This document shows positions 43,355 through 54,707 of a stretch of DNA of 64,000 nt, piece after piece. Both the position numbers and the translations under genes were made by a program. The notes below the pieces were generated by a model that saw nothing but the letters and a program-made list of their open reading frames with translations, was not told where the DNA came from and searched no databases. Every line of letters begins with the position of its first letter. The first letter of the stretch is position 1. This stretch comes from Gyromitra esculenta (taxonomy: Eukaryota > Ascomycota > Pezizomycetes > Pezizales > Discinaceae), in NCBI GenBank assembly GCA_038503075.1, contig JBCAML010000014.1:1364001-1428000 (forward strand), written 5' to 3'.

Positions 43355-45036
43355 CTATAATTGTTATTAGCTCAAATGAAGTCACGATTGTGAGGGTGTG
43401 TGAAGCTTCCCAAGGCCGAGAACATGCAGGAGGAAGTAGACAGTTTATTTTTCACTTGGGATGATGGAGCATACATGGTGGATTTGTCCTGTCTCCCTTC
43501 GCATCCCGCCAGATACCATGATAGGCGGTGTCTCGCATTTGTCTTCCGTCTTATTTTCCATAAGTCCCGTGATCCTATTCATGACGGGTGTTCTGATCCT
43601 AGGTTAGCAATTTAAATGTGAAAACATTGGGTAAGGTATCGACTTGCAGTCGAGTTTATTGTGAAATCGTAAGAGTGTAGTAATGATCGTAGAGTATTAT
43701 GCGGGCTGTATTCCTTGGAAACTGTGGAGGTGTAAAACGGTGGGGCCTCGAGGGAAATCTAGTGGAATTTATGCAAGAAAATCTCATCCTTTAGCCCTGA
43801 AGTTAGGCGAGCTCCTTGAGTGCGGCTCTGGTTCTGTCTTCTGCTTCCAAATTGGGAATTATGAATTCAACTATAGTTATTGTCGCACTTATCTAATCGT
43901 GTGATTGGCTCCTTAGGGCTCTTGTATAGTAAATTGAATGGGTGTGGTTGGCGAAGAGAGAAAGTAATGTTTTCGTTAGGCCACTTAGCAATTTTTAGTG
44001 TTCGCTGCTATCTTTTTGGGGGGCCTGAACATAGGCTACTATAGTTATAAAATAGAGGTGTCACAGAACTAAATAGTGTTAAGGAATGTATAAGTTAGTG
44101 ATAGTATCGTATTATCTCGCCTATAGTGAACACGATTGACTAGGGGTAGCTCAGACCAAATCAATATTCGAATATAATTTTCAGGATTAGGTTTTGAATC
44201 TATCAATTCAACAACAATAGAATGAAGATCAATGCTCCTAAATCCGCGAAAATTTATAGATGCTTTGTCTGTCGTAATATACAAATAGGAGAAAGGTTTG
44301 GTGGAGATCTGGCAAGGGACTTGGGGACTTGAAGTCAGTGCTTCAGCCAATATTGTCAAATAGCATTGCTTGAAGTTAAAAGCTAGCCTGATAATGTTGA
44401 TTTGGCCTATCAAAAACTAGACCAGTTGCCAACAACCCCGGTCGGTCGTGTTTGCTATAGGCAAGATAATACGGTAGGCCTAGATTCACTACATCTAGTA
44501 ACGCCCTAGCCTGTTGCTTCTTCCTTCCCTCCCTCCCTTTCTGAGTGCTATCTCTTACGCTGGTGCTTAGGGGCTGCCAAATATGTCAACCTCGATCAGG
44601 TAGATAAATGGGCGATCTTGCTGTATTGAGGAGTTTCCTATCCGGATACGGGGCTGAAATGAGACCTTGCACTCAGCCACCAAACTACTTGGCAGCTTTA
44701 CCAGCGTAAGGGATACTCTGACATTTACCATGGCCTACGGACGTGTGAGTGGAGGCCTGAACTTTCAGGCCCCAGTTTGTAGGAACAATAGAAGCGACGT
44801 AGGCATAGGCCTGAACTTTATAGGCCTCCGAAGTAAGCTCCAGTACAATCGTTCACGGGGCGACGGCGAACCCTGTCTAATGGAGAACAAGGGTTCTGGA
44901 CCAATAGATGACCAGATTAAGACGATAACTTTGCAGCTCCGTACTGAAATATACTGTGAGGATTCCTGCTCGCCATCAGACAGCATCCGCCGTCACCCCG
45001 TGAACGACTGTAGAAGTGATGGAGCAAAGCTTTAAC
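43355..45036. other. Gene-poor spacer
   Basis: AT-rich DNA with no supported gene. A minus-strand frame at 44069-44413 (114 codons) has protein-like composition but no recognised domain. Short GGCCTGAACTTT repeats occur at about 44755 and 44808, flanked by GGAGGCCT/AGGCCTCC. The unfound 5' exon of the vWA gene is probably at the 43.4-43.7 kb end. Confidence 0.4.
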
Positions 45037-45038
45037 TA

Positions 45039-45262
45039 CCGTATGTACTCTCGAAATACGATCCAGCTATGCCCGAGCTAAACCTAACATGGCACTGTAA
45101 AGAGCCATTCAGAGTCTCGCTTTCTACGTGAGCCACGTAGTCTCACGAATTCGACGGAGTTGGTTGCAGGACGAGTCTCTAAATAGCTATCTTCCGCCAC
45201 ATTCAGTACTATATTAAGTTTAGCTCGGGTATAGCTGGGCCGTATTTCGAGAGTACATATGG
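45039..45262. mobile_element. MITE with about 45-bp inverted ends, TA target duplication
   Basis: The left end CCGTATGTACTCTCGAAATACG and its continuation CCAGCTATGCCCGAGCTAAAC are mirrored at the right end by GTTTAGCTCGGGTATAGCTGG and CGTATTTCGAGAGTACATATGG, with only about four mismatches in some 45 bp. TA flanks both sides (45037-45038, 45263-45264). The 224-bp length, no coding capacity and TA duplication indicate a non-autonomous Tc1/mariner-type element. Several mismatches between the ends are of the C/T type, as repeat-induced point mutation would leave, but the number is too small to conclude. Confidence 0.85.
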
Positions 45263-45264
45263 TA

Positions 45265-46080
45265 TTTGTCGTTTAGGGTAAGAGCTAGAAAACTGGGGGA
45301 TGGCTTTCCATGCTGCAGCACTGGGCGCGGATTCCATAGCATACAAAGCCACGCATCTCTGTTTTCTGGTCCATAACTTGAATGATTAGTCGATAAATTA
45401 TTGCTTTATTTGATAGTTTCATTGTGTTGTGGAGTTGGTCTTGTCGCTGGTAATTATTTATGTTTTTGACGCCTCTGAGCTTCGTGGCAACCAGGTGGCG
45501 TTAGGTTATAACAATGCAACGTAGAGCACAATATGAAGCCCTATGAATTATTGTATTGATAACTTGTAAATATAAAATATATAACTTTATACGTTTGTTA
45601 TATATTGTTTCGTCCTTGGGAATAATATTTCTTAAGCGCAATGGTTTGGGAATTTTCGCCGGCGCTAACACAATTAACAGTCGTTACCCTCTTCCTCATC
45701 TAGAGGAGCAAAACTTAGTTGAAGCCGACTGTTTGATATATATATAGAATGTAATTGACATTTAGGGGAACAAAGTAGCACTACATCTTTCTCTTGACTC
45801 TACAGACTTGTCAACTTTTCTTGTCCCCATATATTCACTCACAATCAATGTGAGAGACTAACCTTGTCCTCTATCTCAAAACTCTAAAAACATCCCAATA
45901 GGAATAGAAATATCGGAGACATGGGTAGGAAAGTATAGAGAAACTAACCGGGATACTTCAGTTTTTTTGTTTCCAACCAAACAATCCCAACCTCGCGTTC
46001 CCTCGACCATTTGTTCTCACCTGTCTATTATATCTTTCGAAATCCCACCCATGGTTGCATCCGTATACACACATGCTTAA
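45265..46080. other. Spacer
   Basis: AT-rich DNA with no gene recognised; it ends in the 3' flank of the Zn2Cys6 gene. Confidence 0.5.
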
Positions 46081-47114
46081 CTAACTAATTTCAACAACAG
46101 CAACCCCTGTTTTGTCGTGCAGTCTGGCCAAACTCATCACCACGTCCCACTGGGATGGCTTCTCCAAATCAACATCAATGGCTTGCGCCATTGGATTCGT
46201 ATCCATTTTCATCGTGATCATGATTTGAACGTGTGTTATCCTCTCAGTGACTGCTAGCTTCCATTGTTTGCGTACCTGCTCGAGGAATAGAGCTAAAGTT
46301 GGGGCTTCTCTTTCGTAGATACGCCTGGCTTCGCGGGAGGTGGTGATGCGGGTCATAAACGTGATGTCGTCTGCGATAGGGCGGGTAAGAGGACTCATAG
46401 GGGCGACAGGGGCGACAGGAATGGCAGGAACGAGGGTAACGGCAGATACAGCAAGGTTGGGGGTTAGAGCAGTTACTGGGGGGATAGATTGGGGTGTGAT
46501 GGTCTCGGTAGAAACGCCTGCTTGAGGTGATAAGGAGGAGGAGGAAATATTGCTATCCGAGATCGTTGGGGTTGGCACTTGACATTGATCATTGTTTTGG
46601 CCTTGGTCTTCGTCGTAGATACTCGGTTGATTCGTTTTCTGTCCCTTTTCCTTGTAGTTAATACGTGCAAGCTTGTTGATTTCTGTACTCCAGGGACGTC
46701 TGCCATAACGTTTAGCTGCTGAAAATCCCGATGGGCGGTCACACCGCGTGCTTTTCGCAGCACACTGTCCACATGGCTGTTTTCGATCACAAAAGAGGCG
46801 GCGCTTCCGACAGCTTAAGCCGAGAGCTTGTTAGCATACATGTACATATAGCTACCGTAAATCAACTGGATTTAGCAGGCTCACCCATCACAACTCTTTG
46901 GGATCATCCAACTTCCCCCTACCAGGACAAGTACATCGTCAGACAAGCGTGAGTCGATGTCTTCTCTGTCAATCGTATGGGTAGCGCGTCGTTTCCTCAC
47001 GGAGGTTCCAGGCGTCTCTGCTGATGGGCTTATAAGCTGAGCCATCGTCACGGTACTCTCACCAGAATTTTCGGGTAGGCCACGTTCCATCTTGACCGGG
47101 TAGCTTTGATCCAT
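46081..47114 (-). CDS. Small Zn2Cys6 (Gal4-type) transcription regulator
   Basis: Exons 47114-46885 and 46813-46081 join in frame to about 320 residues (phase 2; donor GTGAGC, acceptor TTAAG). The intron falls between the first two cysteines: exon 1 ends IPKSCDG and exon 2 begins CRKRRLFCDR, restoring C-x2-C-x6-C-x5-C-x2-C-x6-C. This is the exact spacing of a fungal binuclear zinc cluster. The cluster begins near residue 75, after a basic segment (RKRRATH). The residue before the third cysteine is Phe where Lys is usual. A Ser/Thr/Pro-rich middle and a short C-terminal helical region follow. No fungal-specific middle homology region is seen, so the protein is much smaller than typical members. 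The start is the ATG in GCCATGGATC; a longer frame upstream lacks ATG. Targets are unknown. Confidence 0.85.
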
Positions 47115-47835
47115 GGCTATCAAGTGAACTACCTGTTGACTGCTTTCGAGATAAAAGGGGTTATGGAGCTTTAAAACACCCTAAGCAACGTGACTAGGTT
47201 GAAGGGTCGTTAGATGGGTTTCAGACTAGCCAACGCCATTTAACAGATGAGATCACAGTCCATCACTCGATATAATTCCAGATAGAATAACACTGCCGTT
47301 AATATGGTTATTTTCACATATAGGAATAAAGTTTTCAGGAAGCATAATAGTCTTTAATTTGCTTGAAATAACGTGCAAGACAAACTAAGCGTTCATTCTG
47401 TTGAGGAGGTCTGGGATGAGTGATGGTGCGTGCATAGAACTGTCACCTACGGATCGAGGATATAAACAATCCACTACAGTAAATGCGATGCTGTATGATA
47501 CTCTGGTGATAGTTATTAGCCTTGATAGTTGGACAAGTGGCCTGCCCAGGTCTTTTTAGCGAAACAAATTTGATATTATACCGCTCGGACCCTCCCGCAC
47601 CAACACATAAAAACCATACATATATCTTGCCAATACTACGAATTTAACTCCAGGTCCCTAATATACATGTATATATATATGGTAGTGTGAGATGGTTTAA
47701 AGACTACATCTCGCTCTATTCATTGGTAAGGAAATTTTTAACAGAAAACAAGAATAACTTAGTAATCTCTTTAGATGCATACTTAATTCGCCCGAGCGTT
47801 CCAATCTAGCCCCACCCTGATCTTACGGCCGCCGC
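47115..47835. other. Spacer
   Basis: Promoter of the Zn2Cys6 gene and the 3' flank of the hypothetical gene. A TATATATATATGG stretch occurs near 47671-47682. No gene is seen. Confidence 0.45.
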
Positions 47836-48324
47836 TTATCTTTTCGCGATGAACCCCTGAAACATATAGATTCTTCGAATATCATTCAATGTCTTTGATA
47901 TAAGTGCCTTATTCTGAGTTCGCGCAGTCTGGAGAGGTCTAATGATGTCCACAAATTCGTTCATCGTAGAGCTGATGTCAGACGTGTACTCTTCGATTGG
48001 ATGAAAGTTACCGTGCAAATCTTCCGGCTTCGTGGTCGATAGTTTCTCCGCTATTTTGTGCATATGGCTGAGGATTTCAAAAACTTCTTGTGACCATTTC
48101 GTGGACTGCAAAACCCAGTCCTCTGGGACATCCGTTTCGTTTGTAGGTAGACGATCCAGTTGTCGATGAAGTTGCTTCGAGAGCGCAAAAAATTTCATCA
48201 GTGATTGGGGAACACCGTGTTTCCATCCAGAAATGAACTTGGTAATATCCAAAGGCAATGTTGCTTCTGGTGGAAGAAGAACGATCTCTTCAAATTCCAA
48301 TTTGCGGCTAGGCGCGATGCCCAT
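47836..48324 (-). CDS. Hypothetical helical protein
   Basis: A single open frame of about 162 residues runs from the ATG at 48324 (MGIAPSRKLEFEEIV). Composition is protein-like, leucine- and lysine-rich and predicted mostly helical (WSQEVFEILSHMHKIAEKL; ALISKTLNDIRRIYMFQGF). The frame stays open about 13 codons upstream of this ATG, and a TAG acceptor-like site precedes it, so an additional 5' exon is possible. There is no domain, signal peptide or membrane segment that I recognise. It lies alone between AT-rich spacers and could be a lineage-specific gene. Confidence 0.45.
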   Translation of the reverse strand: MGIAPSRKLEFEEIVLLPPEATLPLDITKFISGWKHGVPQSLMKFFALSKQLHRQLDRLPTNETDVPEDWVLQSTKWSQEVFEILSHMHKIAEKLSTTKPEDLHGNFHPIEEYTSDISSTMNEFVDIIRPLQTARTQNKALISKTLNDIRRIYMFQGFIAKR

Positions 48325-51300
48325 CGTGTGTTGGGCTAACTCTAGTAGATAGGAAATAAACACTAAAGTTTAAGTTCCAGCAGCGAGCTGGTGGTGAACA
48401 TAATAGCTAGATCCATTTGCTTATATATTCTTGTGCTTGTTTTCAAGTTGAACTCTATGTATCAAGGTAGCTGATTTGGTCGTTACACAGTACTTGATTC
48501 AAAATGGTTTTCAAGTTGAACTTCGGATAGTAGGGTAGCGCTACCTCCGGATTTGATCGTTACACAGTACTTGATTCAAGTATACAAAGCTGACCTCTGG
48601 AATTTCTTAATTAAACTTAAAGTACTCTCCGAATGTTTGATGCACTTCTACTCTATAAGCAATGATTTTGTGCGTTTTTTTTTTGAATTTATTGAGTTGA
48701 TATTGCTTTTTCTGGTCGTGGTGGTGTTCCGTTGCCATCCCTTGGACTGGTGAAACATACAGATTCTCCGCCTTCCAGAGTTGGGAGGTGTATGCGGTGG
48801 CTCAGTCGCTTTGCTTCAGCAACTTTATGGCATTCAAATCATTTCTCTAATGGCAAAGTGACTTGGCCACAACTCATATCGGAAGGCGGGGAATCTGCAC
48901 GTCTCACTAGTCCAAGGAATATTAGATCGAATAAGGGAAATGTGAACCGAAAGCGCTGGCTATCATAGTAGAAAGAGTGAATATGTTTTATGATAACTTG
49001 TTATTCTTATATGTATGCATTTTTCAATCCTGTTTGAACGCTTCGAGATAGAGAGGACAAAAATTGCGGGTAAGTTGTCCTAGAACCAGTCTGATCAATA
49101 TGTACCGATGAGAAAAAGCAGGGTGCGAGACTGCGAGGAGGTGTTCATTGTCGAAGATAAGGTTACTGTTACTGTAGAAAGATCGCTACCTCATGCAACT
49201 TCAGCCGATCAAGTTCTTTCTGACTGAATATGTAGTTAGCGAGTGTTGAACCTCTACTAATAAGAGCTGCATCGGATTTAATAAAGCGGGAATTTTTACG
49301 TCTTCGGCTGCAGTATTGTAGCTTGCTAGCGAAAGGACGTCGTTGTATATAGCTAATTTATACGAAAGAGGGAAGAGGCATAAAATAAATAAATGGTTTT
49401 AGTATAATTTATCTGAATAGAATTTTGAGGACATATACTTATAGCTATTAGACTTTAGCACTTAAATAAGATCTTAAGAACATACAGGTACAGGACTAGG
49501 CGATAGCATAACAAAAATAACTTACTATATGAGTACTTTGGGTCTCCGGAAGAAACATACGGGCGAGGAAATCTCTATTACTCGAGGAAAATTGAGGTTT
49601 TGTGTTAGGTGACAAGCTCCGTTGCTACAGCTGGGGAGGGGATCAAGAACGCTGAAGGAGGAGGGTTTTATGGTTAACGGACAAAAGATCTTAAATGATA
49701 CTATTAAATATTAAACCGTTAATTCTTGAGACCTCGATAAAAAAAGGAGGAAGATAATGGCTTGTCAAGTTTCTTAATTCTCGTGTCCTCTTTTGCTATA
49801 TATCAACGGATGCTATCTAGGATTTAAATACTAGATGGTGTGGGCTGCTTGTAGGATCGAGGGATTATTGTGAACTTGGGATAGAAAACGTTGTAAAATG
49901 GTTTAAATGTGGTGCAGGACGGTAACCCGTTGAATGGGTCCGAGTGGACACTGCTGCTCACAGTAAAATGGTATCGTGGGACAGTAAGGGTGACCTTGAA
50001 ACGAAGTCAGCTCTGGGGCTCTGCAGAAAGGTAGTTATAAGTAGTGTCAATACTATTTTGTAGCGAATTTAAGCCAAATAAATCGCACTAATATCTTCTT
50101 AAGTCAAAGACAGATATATATAGCGAGAATCGTCATGATCAGTAACTCTTGAACGTGCTGTTAGTGATGAAAGCTATCGCGCTAGGTGCCGGGCTTCGGC
50201 TTCGTTCGTTGAATGGAGTGAAATAGAGTTTCTTAGGTGTGGCTAGTAATTAGCTGAGGAGTTTTGGCGAGTTAGAGACAGGAAGAGGTTACTTAGAATA
50301 AGATGGGGGAATTAATGTGATTATTCTGTTGGATGTCCGAATGCGCCACCAAGCTCTGCTAAATAATCGTGTGGCATTAAGGGGATGATGATGAATCAGG
50401 GTAGAATAGAGACCCTGCAATAAACCGACCTGCTATATATAGTGTTAGTTTGCTACTGAATTGAATTATTGGTAGAAAAAGATTTTCGTCCCCGTAATCC
50501 ATCTAGAAGTATACCGACAGAGGAGGAGGGGGGGAGATAGATAATTGTTGGTACAGTTCAGCCAAATACATGATTGGCACTTTTTTAGCTTGTCCGTCCC
50601 CGCTGCATATGCCAACGGATGAAAGTATATGTAGCCAGCAGCAGTAAATCTGAAGTAAAGAGTATAGAGAGTATTAAATTGACTAATGTGTCGGATCTTG
50701 CAGGATTCATGACACCTGCTTGAGCTTCGGAGGAGCCTGAATGGTGGTCTCAGATAGAATTAGAAGGAGTGTGCTAAAAAAATTCGGAGGTGGATATAAC
50801 TAGAAGTTTTAAAAGAAACTTGAACTAAAGCGAGCAGAGACTGACAAATCTGCTGCTCAAGCTGACCTTTGTAGATGTGTTGTTAAATGCGACTAGACTC
50901 ATCTGGTGGAAGTTAGCACAAAAATGTGGGAAGGTTAGAGATACGTGCTGCCTGAACAAATTTGCGGCCCGAGATCTTCGTTATGTTGATACATGTATCT
51001 ATGACTATTAGGATCGTTAGGACCGCCAAATATCGTGGCTTGAATTTTATTTATTAGTAGGAATTGTCAAGGTGATACGATACTGTACGATACTATCATA
51101 TACATTCTCAATGGAATATCGAAGGTCAGCTCAAGTTGTAACTGTTGAATGCAAGGGCAGAATGGTGGTTGCTGAATGTTAAAAATTTTGTGCTATCAAG
51201 TATCCCAAGGTGCTGTCTCGTTGATACGTTGTGATGAAAATTTGAGATGTAATGAAAGAACTATGGAGGGAGGGAAGGATGGAGGACAGAAGTTGTGGTT

Positions 51301-51686
51301 GAGGGCTGTGGGCTAGGCTTAAACTTAAAAGACTAGCGTAGAGTCACGGACTCTCACTCGGTAAATCATCACTTTAGAAATCAGAAATACTGTTTGGACT
51401 ACAAACAAGTCCTTTGATCCATATAGGCTGACCGGCTAACTTACTGTTCAGCGTAAAAGTATGGTAGATTAAGATTAAAACTAATTTACAAGCGCAAACT
51501 TAACATAATACGTTTTCAAATGGTAAGACCTTGGAACTCGCCTAACTCGCGGTGGACACTACAGACTGACTCCTAACATTCATACCGAGCGACAAATTAT
51601 CCAACTCCCCGTCAATCTCAAATCTCTATCTTTGTCGACCACTCTACCTAGCTATATGTACCTACCTAGAAAGTGCCAACCTCACG
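48325..51686. other. AT-rich gene desert
   Basis: About 3.3 kb hold no supported gene. Open frames are very short throughout 49.0-51.6 kb, with dense stops on all strands and AT-rich composition, as in degenerate repeat DNA. A tandem duplication lies at 48439-48579. No ends of a specific element were recognised. Confidence 0.5.
48439..48579. repeat. Two-copy tandem duplication of about 68-73 bp
   Basis: The unit runs from GTTTTCAAGTTGAACT to TCGTTACACAGTACTTGATTCAA and is present at about 48439-48506 and 48507-48579. The second copy contains a palindrome GGTAGCGCTACC within CGGA...TCCG arms that the first copy lacks. The ends are nearly identical, so the duplication is fairly recent. Confidence 0.75.
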
Positions 51687-53565
51687 CTAACACATCGACA
51701 ACGTTGGTTGCCCATCCCTCTCATCTAGCAAATCCCTCTGCCCAAAGAAATCGCCCACAATAGAAATCGCCATATCCAACGCCCCAAGTGTGTCTGCAAG
51801 TGAATGCTCCTTCTTAGTCTGCGGAGCATGCTGAGAAGGTACCCGGGCAGGGGCAGGGAGATGGGGAGGGGACAGGTGAATGGGTTCGGTATTGATTTCT
51901 TCAGAATTTGCGTTTAAATCAACCTCCGATCCAGTCTCGGCCTCGGGACCGGCTTGAACATCAGGATCAGCACCGGGATTTGCGTCTGTATTTGAAGGGG
52001 CTTCAGCATCATTCTGGGTAACCTCATGCCTAGACTGAACTGGTTCTGCCACTTCGTATTTAGATACGGTAATGGCAGCCTCAGGCTCACCGTCAAGATC
52101 GATGGCGTCTGGGTTTACATGCACGTTGCCCTCAGGTGCAACGTTGGCCTCATGTTTGGCTTTAGCTTCTCTCTCCTCTCCAGATGCCTGAGTCAGATTG
52201 CTAATAGCCTTCCTTTTTGCCTTCTCCAGCTCGGTTTCATCACACACCCCTTCTTCCACCTCACCATCCTCTCTCTCCTCTTCCACCTCCACTTCCGGCT
52301 CAACCCACCCTTCCGGCTCCTCTCCATCCCACTCACTCTCCAGCTCCTCTCCTTTCTTTTCTTTCCATCCACCCTCACATACCAACTTCTTTCTCACCAC
52401 CAACGCCCTTTTCCCGACCCCTCTCAAAACATTGACTTCTTCTGCTGTGAGGCATACTTCACATCTTACCAGCAGTCCCCATACCCATTCTGCCCACCAA
52501 CCTCGCACGCCTTTTTTCACTCTTGGGACATGTGTGAGGCCTTCTAATGCGCGTATTACCCGCTCCTGCGTCATTGCGCGGAGTGTGCGTGGGGTAGGCG
52601 CGGTGTGAAGGATGTAGGTGTTCCAGAGTTGCTGCTGACGCCAGAGAGGGAGAGATGGGGGTATGGGTGGAAGATTTGGTGGAGGGCTTGGGGGGTACGG
52701 AATGGTGTGGAAGGAGGTACGAAGTGTGCAGAAAGTGGTGAGGAGGTTGGTGTGCCAGAGGGATAAGGCGGTAGGGGGAGGTTTGGCAGCTGGCGGTGAA
52801 GGTACAGCTATGTAGGCGCCATCGTAGTACCAGCCAGCGGAATCGGGAGTGGAGGCTTCGGGAGTGCAATTGGTCTCGTATTCAGATTCGAGGGCAGGTG
52901 TTTCGGTGATTGGCTCAGCCCTAACTAGAGTAGGGACGGATTCGTCATCATAGTTAAGAGTATCAATATCCTCGTCGTAGTTGAGTGTATCCGAAGTTGG
53001 CTCAGCAGACCGTTGGATGGGAGGTGGATGCGGCTTCGGATTTATAGCTTGATACTGCTGCCCAGCTACAAGCAGAGTTGGTACATTTTTTGCTTCAGAT
53101 CTGTCACATACTTACCCGTATCAGCTTACCATTCATCCACCCATATATAAGAATTCCTTCAACCCCAGCTCTTCATTAACACGCCCGAATTCAAGATATA
53201 GAGAGAGAACTAAGCGAAAGAGAATCTCACCTAACCATCTTGAGATAATCCATCCCATCGTGTGCAGGTCCGTAGAACTCGCCATCATCACCTTCCAATC
53301 CTGGGAACGCACCAAATTGACCAGTATTAGGATCATAGTAACCACGACCACGATCCGTGTCATTGGAAAAGCGAGAATGTCTGTTGCGGTCATTGTTGCT
53401 GCTGCTGCTACCTCCTTCGTTCTCATAGAAGCGGGGACGTTTGTAGCTATTGCTGCCACCTGCTCCACCTCCCAGCCCACCACCTGCTCCGCCTCCGCCT
53501 CCTCCTCCTCCTCCTGCTCCTCCTCTGCTACCACTGGATTTGGACTTGCGCTTTTTATTCGTCAT
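51687..53565 (-). CDS. Gemin2/SIP1-like snRNP assembly protein
   Basis: Gemin2 (SIP1) works with SMN to load Sm proteins on spliceosomal snRNAs. Exons 53565-53231 and 53100-51687 join in frame (phase 2) to about 582 residues. The N-terminus has a basic nuclear-signal-like KKRKSKSSGSR, a Gly run and the family block GQFGAFPGLEGDDGEFYGPAHDGMDYLKMVR. The splice then gives SEAKNVPTLLVA and the tandem TLNYDEDIDTLNYDDES, typical of fungal members. The central AGWYYDGAYIAVP and LWHTNLLTTFCTLRTSF segments belong to the Gemin2 helical fold. The last 250 residues are very acidic and low in complexity, longer than in most homologues, ending with LADTLGALDMAISIVGDFFGQRDLLD. An alternative ATG lies 15 bp upstream. 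The opposite-strand frames here are shadows. Confidence 0.85.
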
Positions 53566-54707
53566 AGTTGAGTATCGCATATGTCGATGATGTTTTGTGG
53601 GAGATGAGATAGAGTGGACGCGAGCTATCGTTTACGCCAAGGGTTTCCAAAACGGCGGTCTTGGCGTTTTCGGGATGCCGTCTCAGCCGCCGGCCTTGGG
53701 ACATGTGAAGTGACTCGACGAAAGTGTCCTGTAGCCGTACGGAACAGCCCCAGCAGCCTCTTGCTTTCGTCCGCTATGTAATTTTGAGATTAGTAATATG
53801 TCAACAGCGTCTACAGCCCGCCATTAGGATAAGATTGACGATAAGATGGCCCGGTCTACTCTACCGTCCACCTATGGGGTCTAATTCAAAATCAGGCTGA
53901 TAAAGCGAGGCGGCAAAGCCATGTGGCTGCTTAGCGGGGTTGAACACCCTCAAATGCGGGACCTGCTGGCTGTTTGGCTAACTCGTACCCGAACGAGACC
54001 ACGCCTGCAGTCTGGACACGAATTGGAAAACACTCTAGCTCCTTGGGCGCGTGCTGTTGTAGCTAATAGGCATCTGCTGTCCTGTTCCTGTCCTGTTCCT
54101 GTATCAAGCTTTTTTGTTTTTTCTCTCTTTGGTTTCCCTAGTCTCGTTCCAAAGCCGTTCGCATTACAGCATATGGCAGAAAACATCGAGAAACCGGGGT
54201 CTGCGAACAGGGTTCTGTGGCCAATCCAGCTGCCAGAATCTTCCTCGAAGACTCTGGGGAGCCACTCGTGCTTCTCGATCTTTTTGCCGCACGCTGTAGG
54301 TCGTAGGTACATGCAGTGTCCTGCTCACCTCATCCATCCAGCCTTCTTCGCTCGACTTCTTCCTTCCGTTCTCTCTCCCTCGCTGTCTTCCGTAGGGTTG
54401 GTCATTCGCTCGCTCTCGCTCTCATCCTCTGTCGTCTCTCGCCCTCCACTCTGCTACTCCGGTCGTTTCAGCATCACCAAACCTCACCCAGACGAGTGAT
54501 CTATTGAGTGGAGAATTAGCTAGTGACCTTGTCAACGCAACTGCCAATTCACCCGCCCACCCACGCCCACCCTCCTCTCTATCTCCTTGATCTGAGGCTC
54601 CAGGGACACCATCCAAAAAAATAAATATTCCCCAGTCCCGTCCCATCCCGTCAAGTAGAGAGATCGCCAACGTCAACCATAGTCTCGGTATCCGCCAGTA
54701 AATTCAG
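53566..54707. promoter_or_regulatory. Divergent intergenic region, Gemin2-like / F-box genes
   Basis: About 1.1 kb lies between divergent starts. The plus-strand frame 53921-54499 is Ser/Leu-rich without a recognised domain and is probably spurious. 54.3-54.6 kb is pyrimidine-rich, consistent with the F-box promoter and leader. Confidence 0.45.

Noticed and set aside
53921..54499. Plus-strand frame of 192 codons upstream of the F-box gene
   Set aside because: It is a Ser/Leu/Pro-rich translation of pyrimidine-rich promoter DNA, with no recognisable features.
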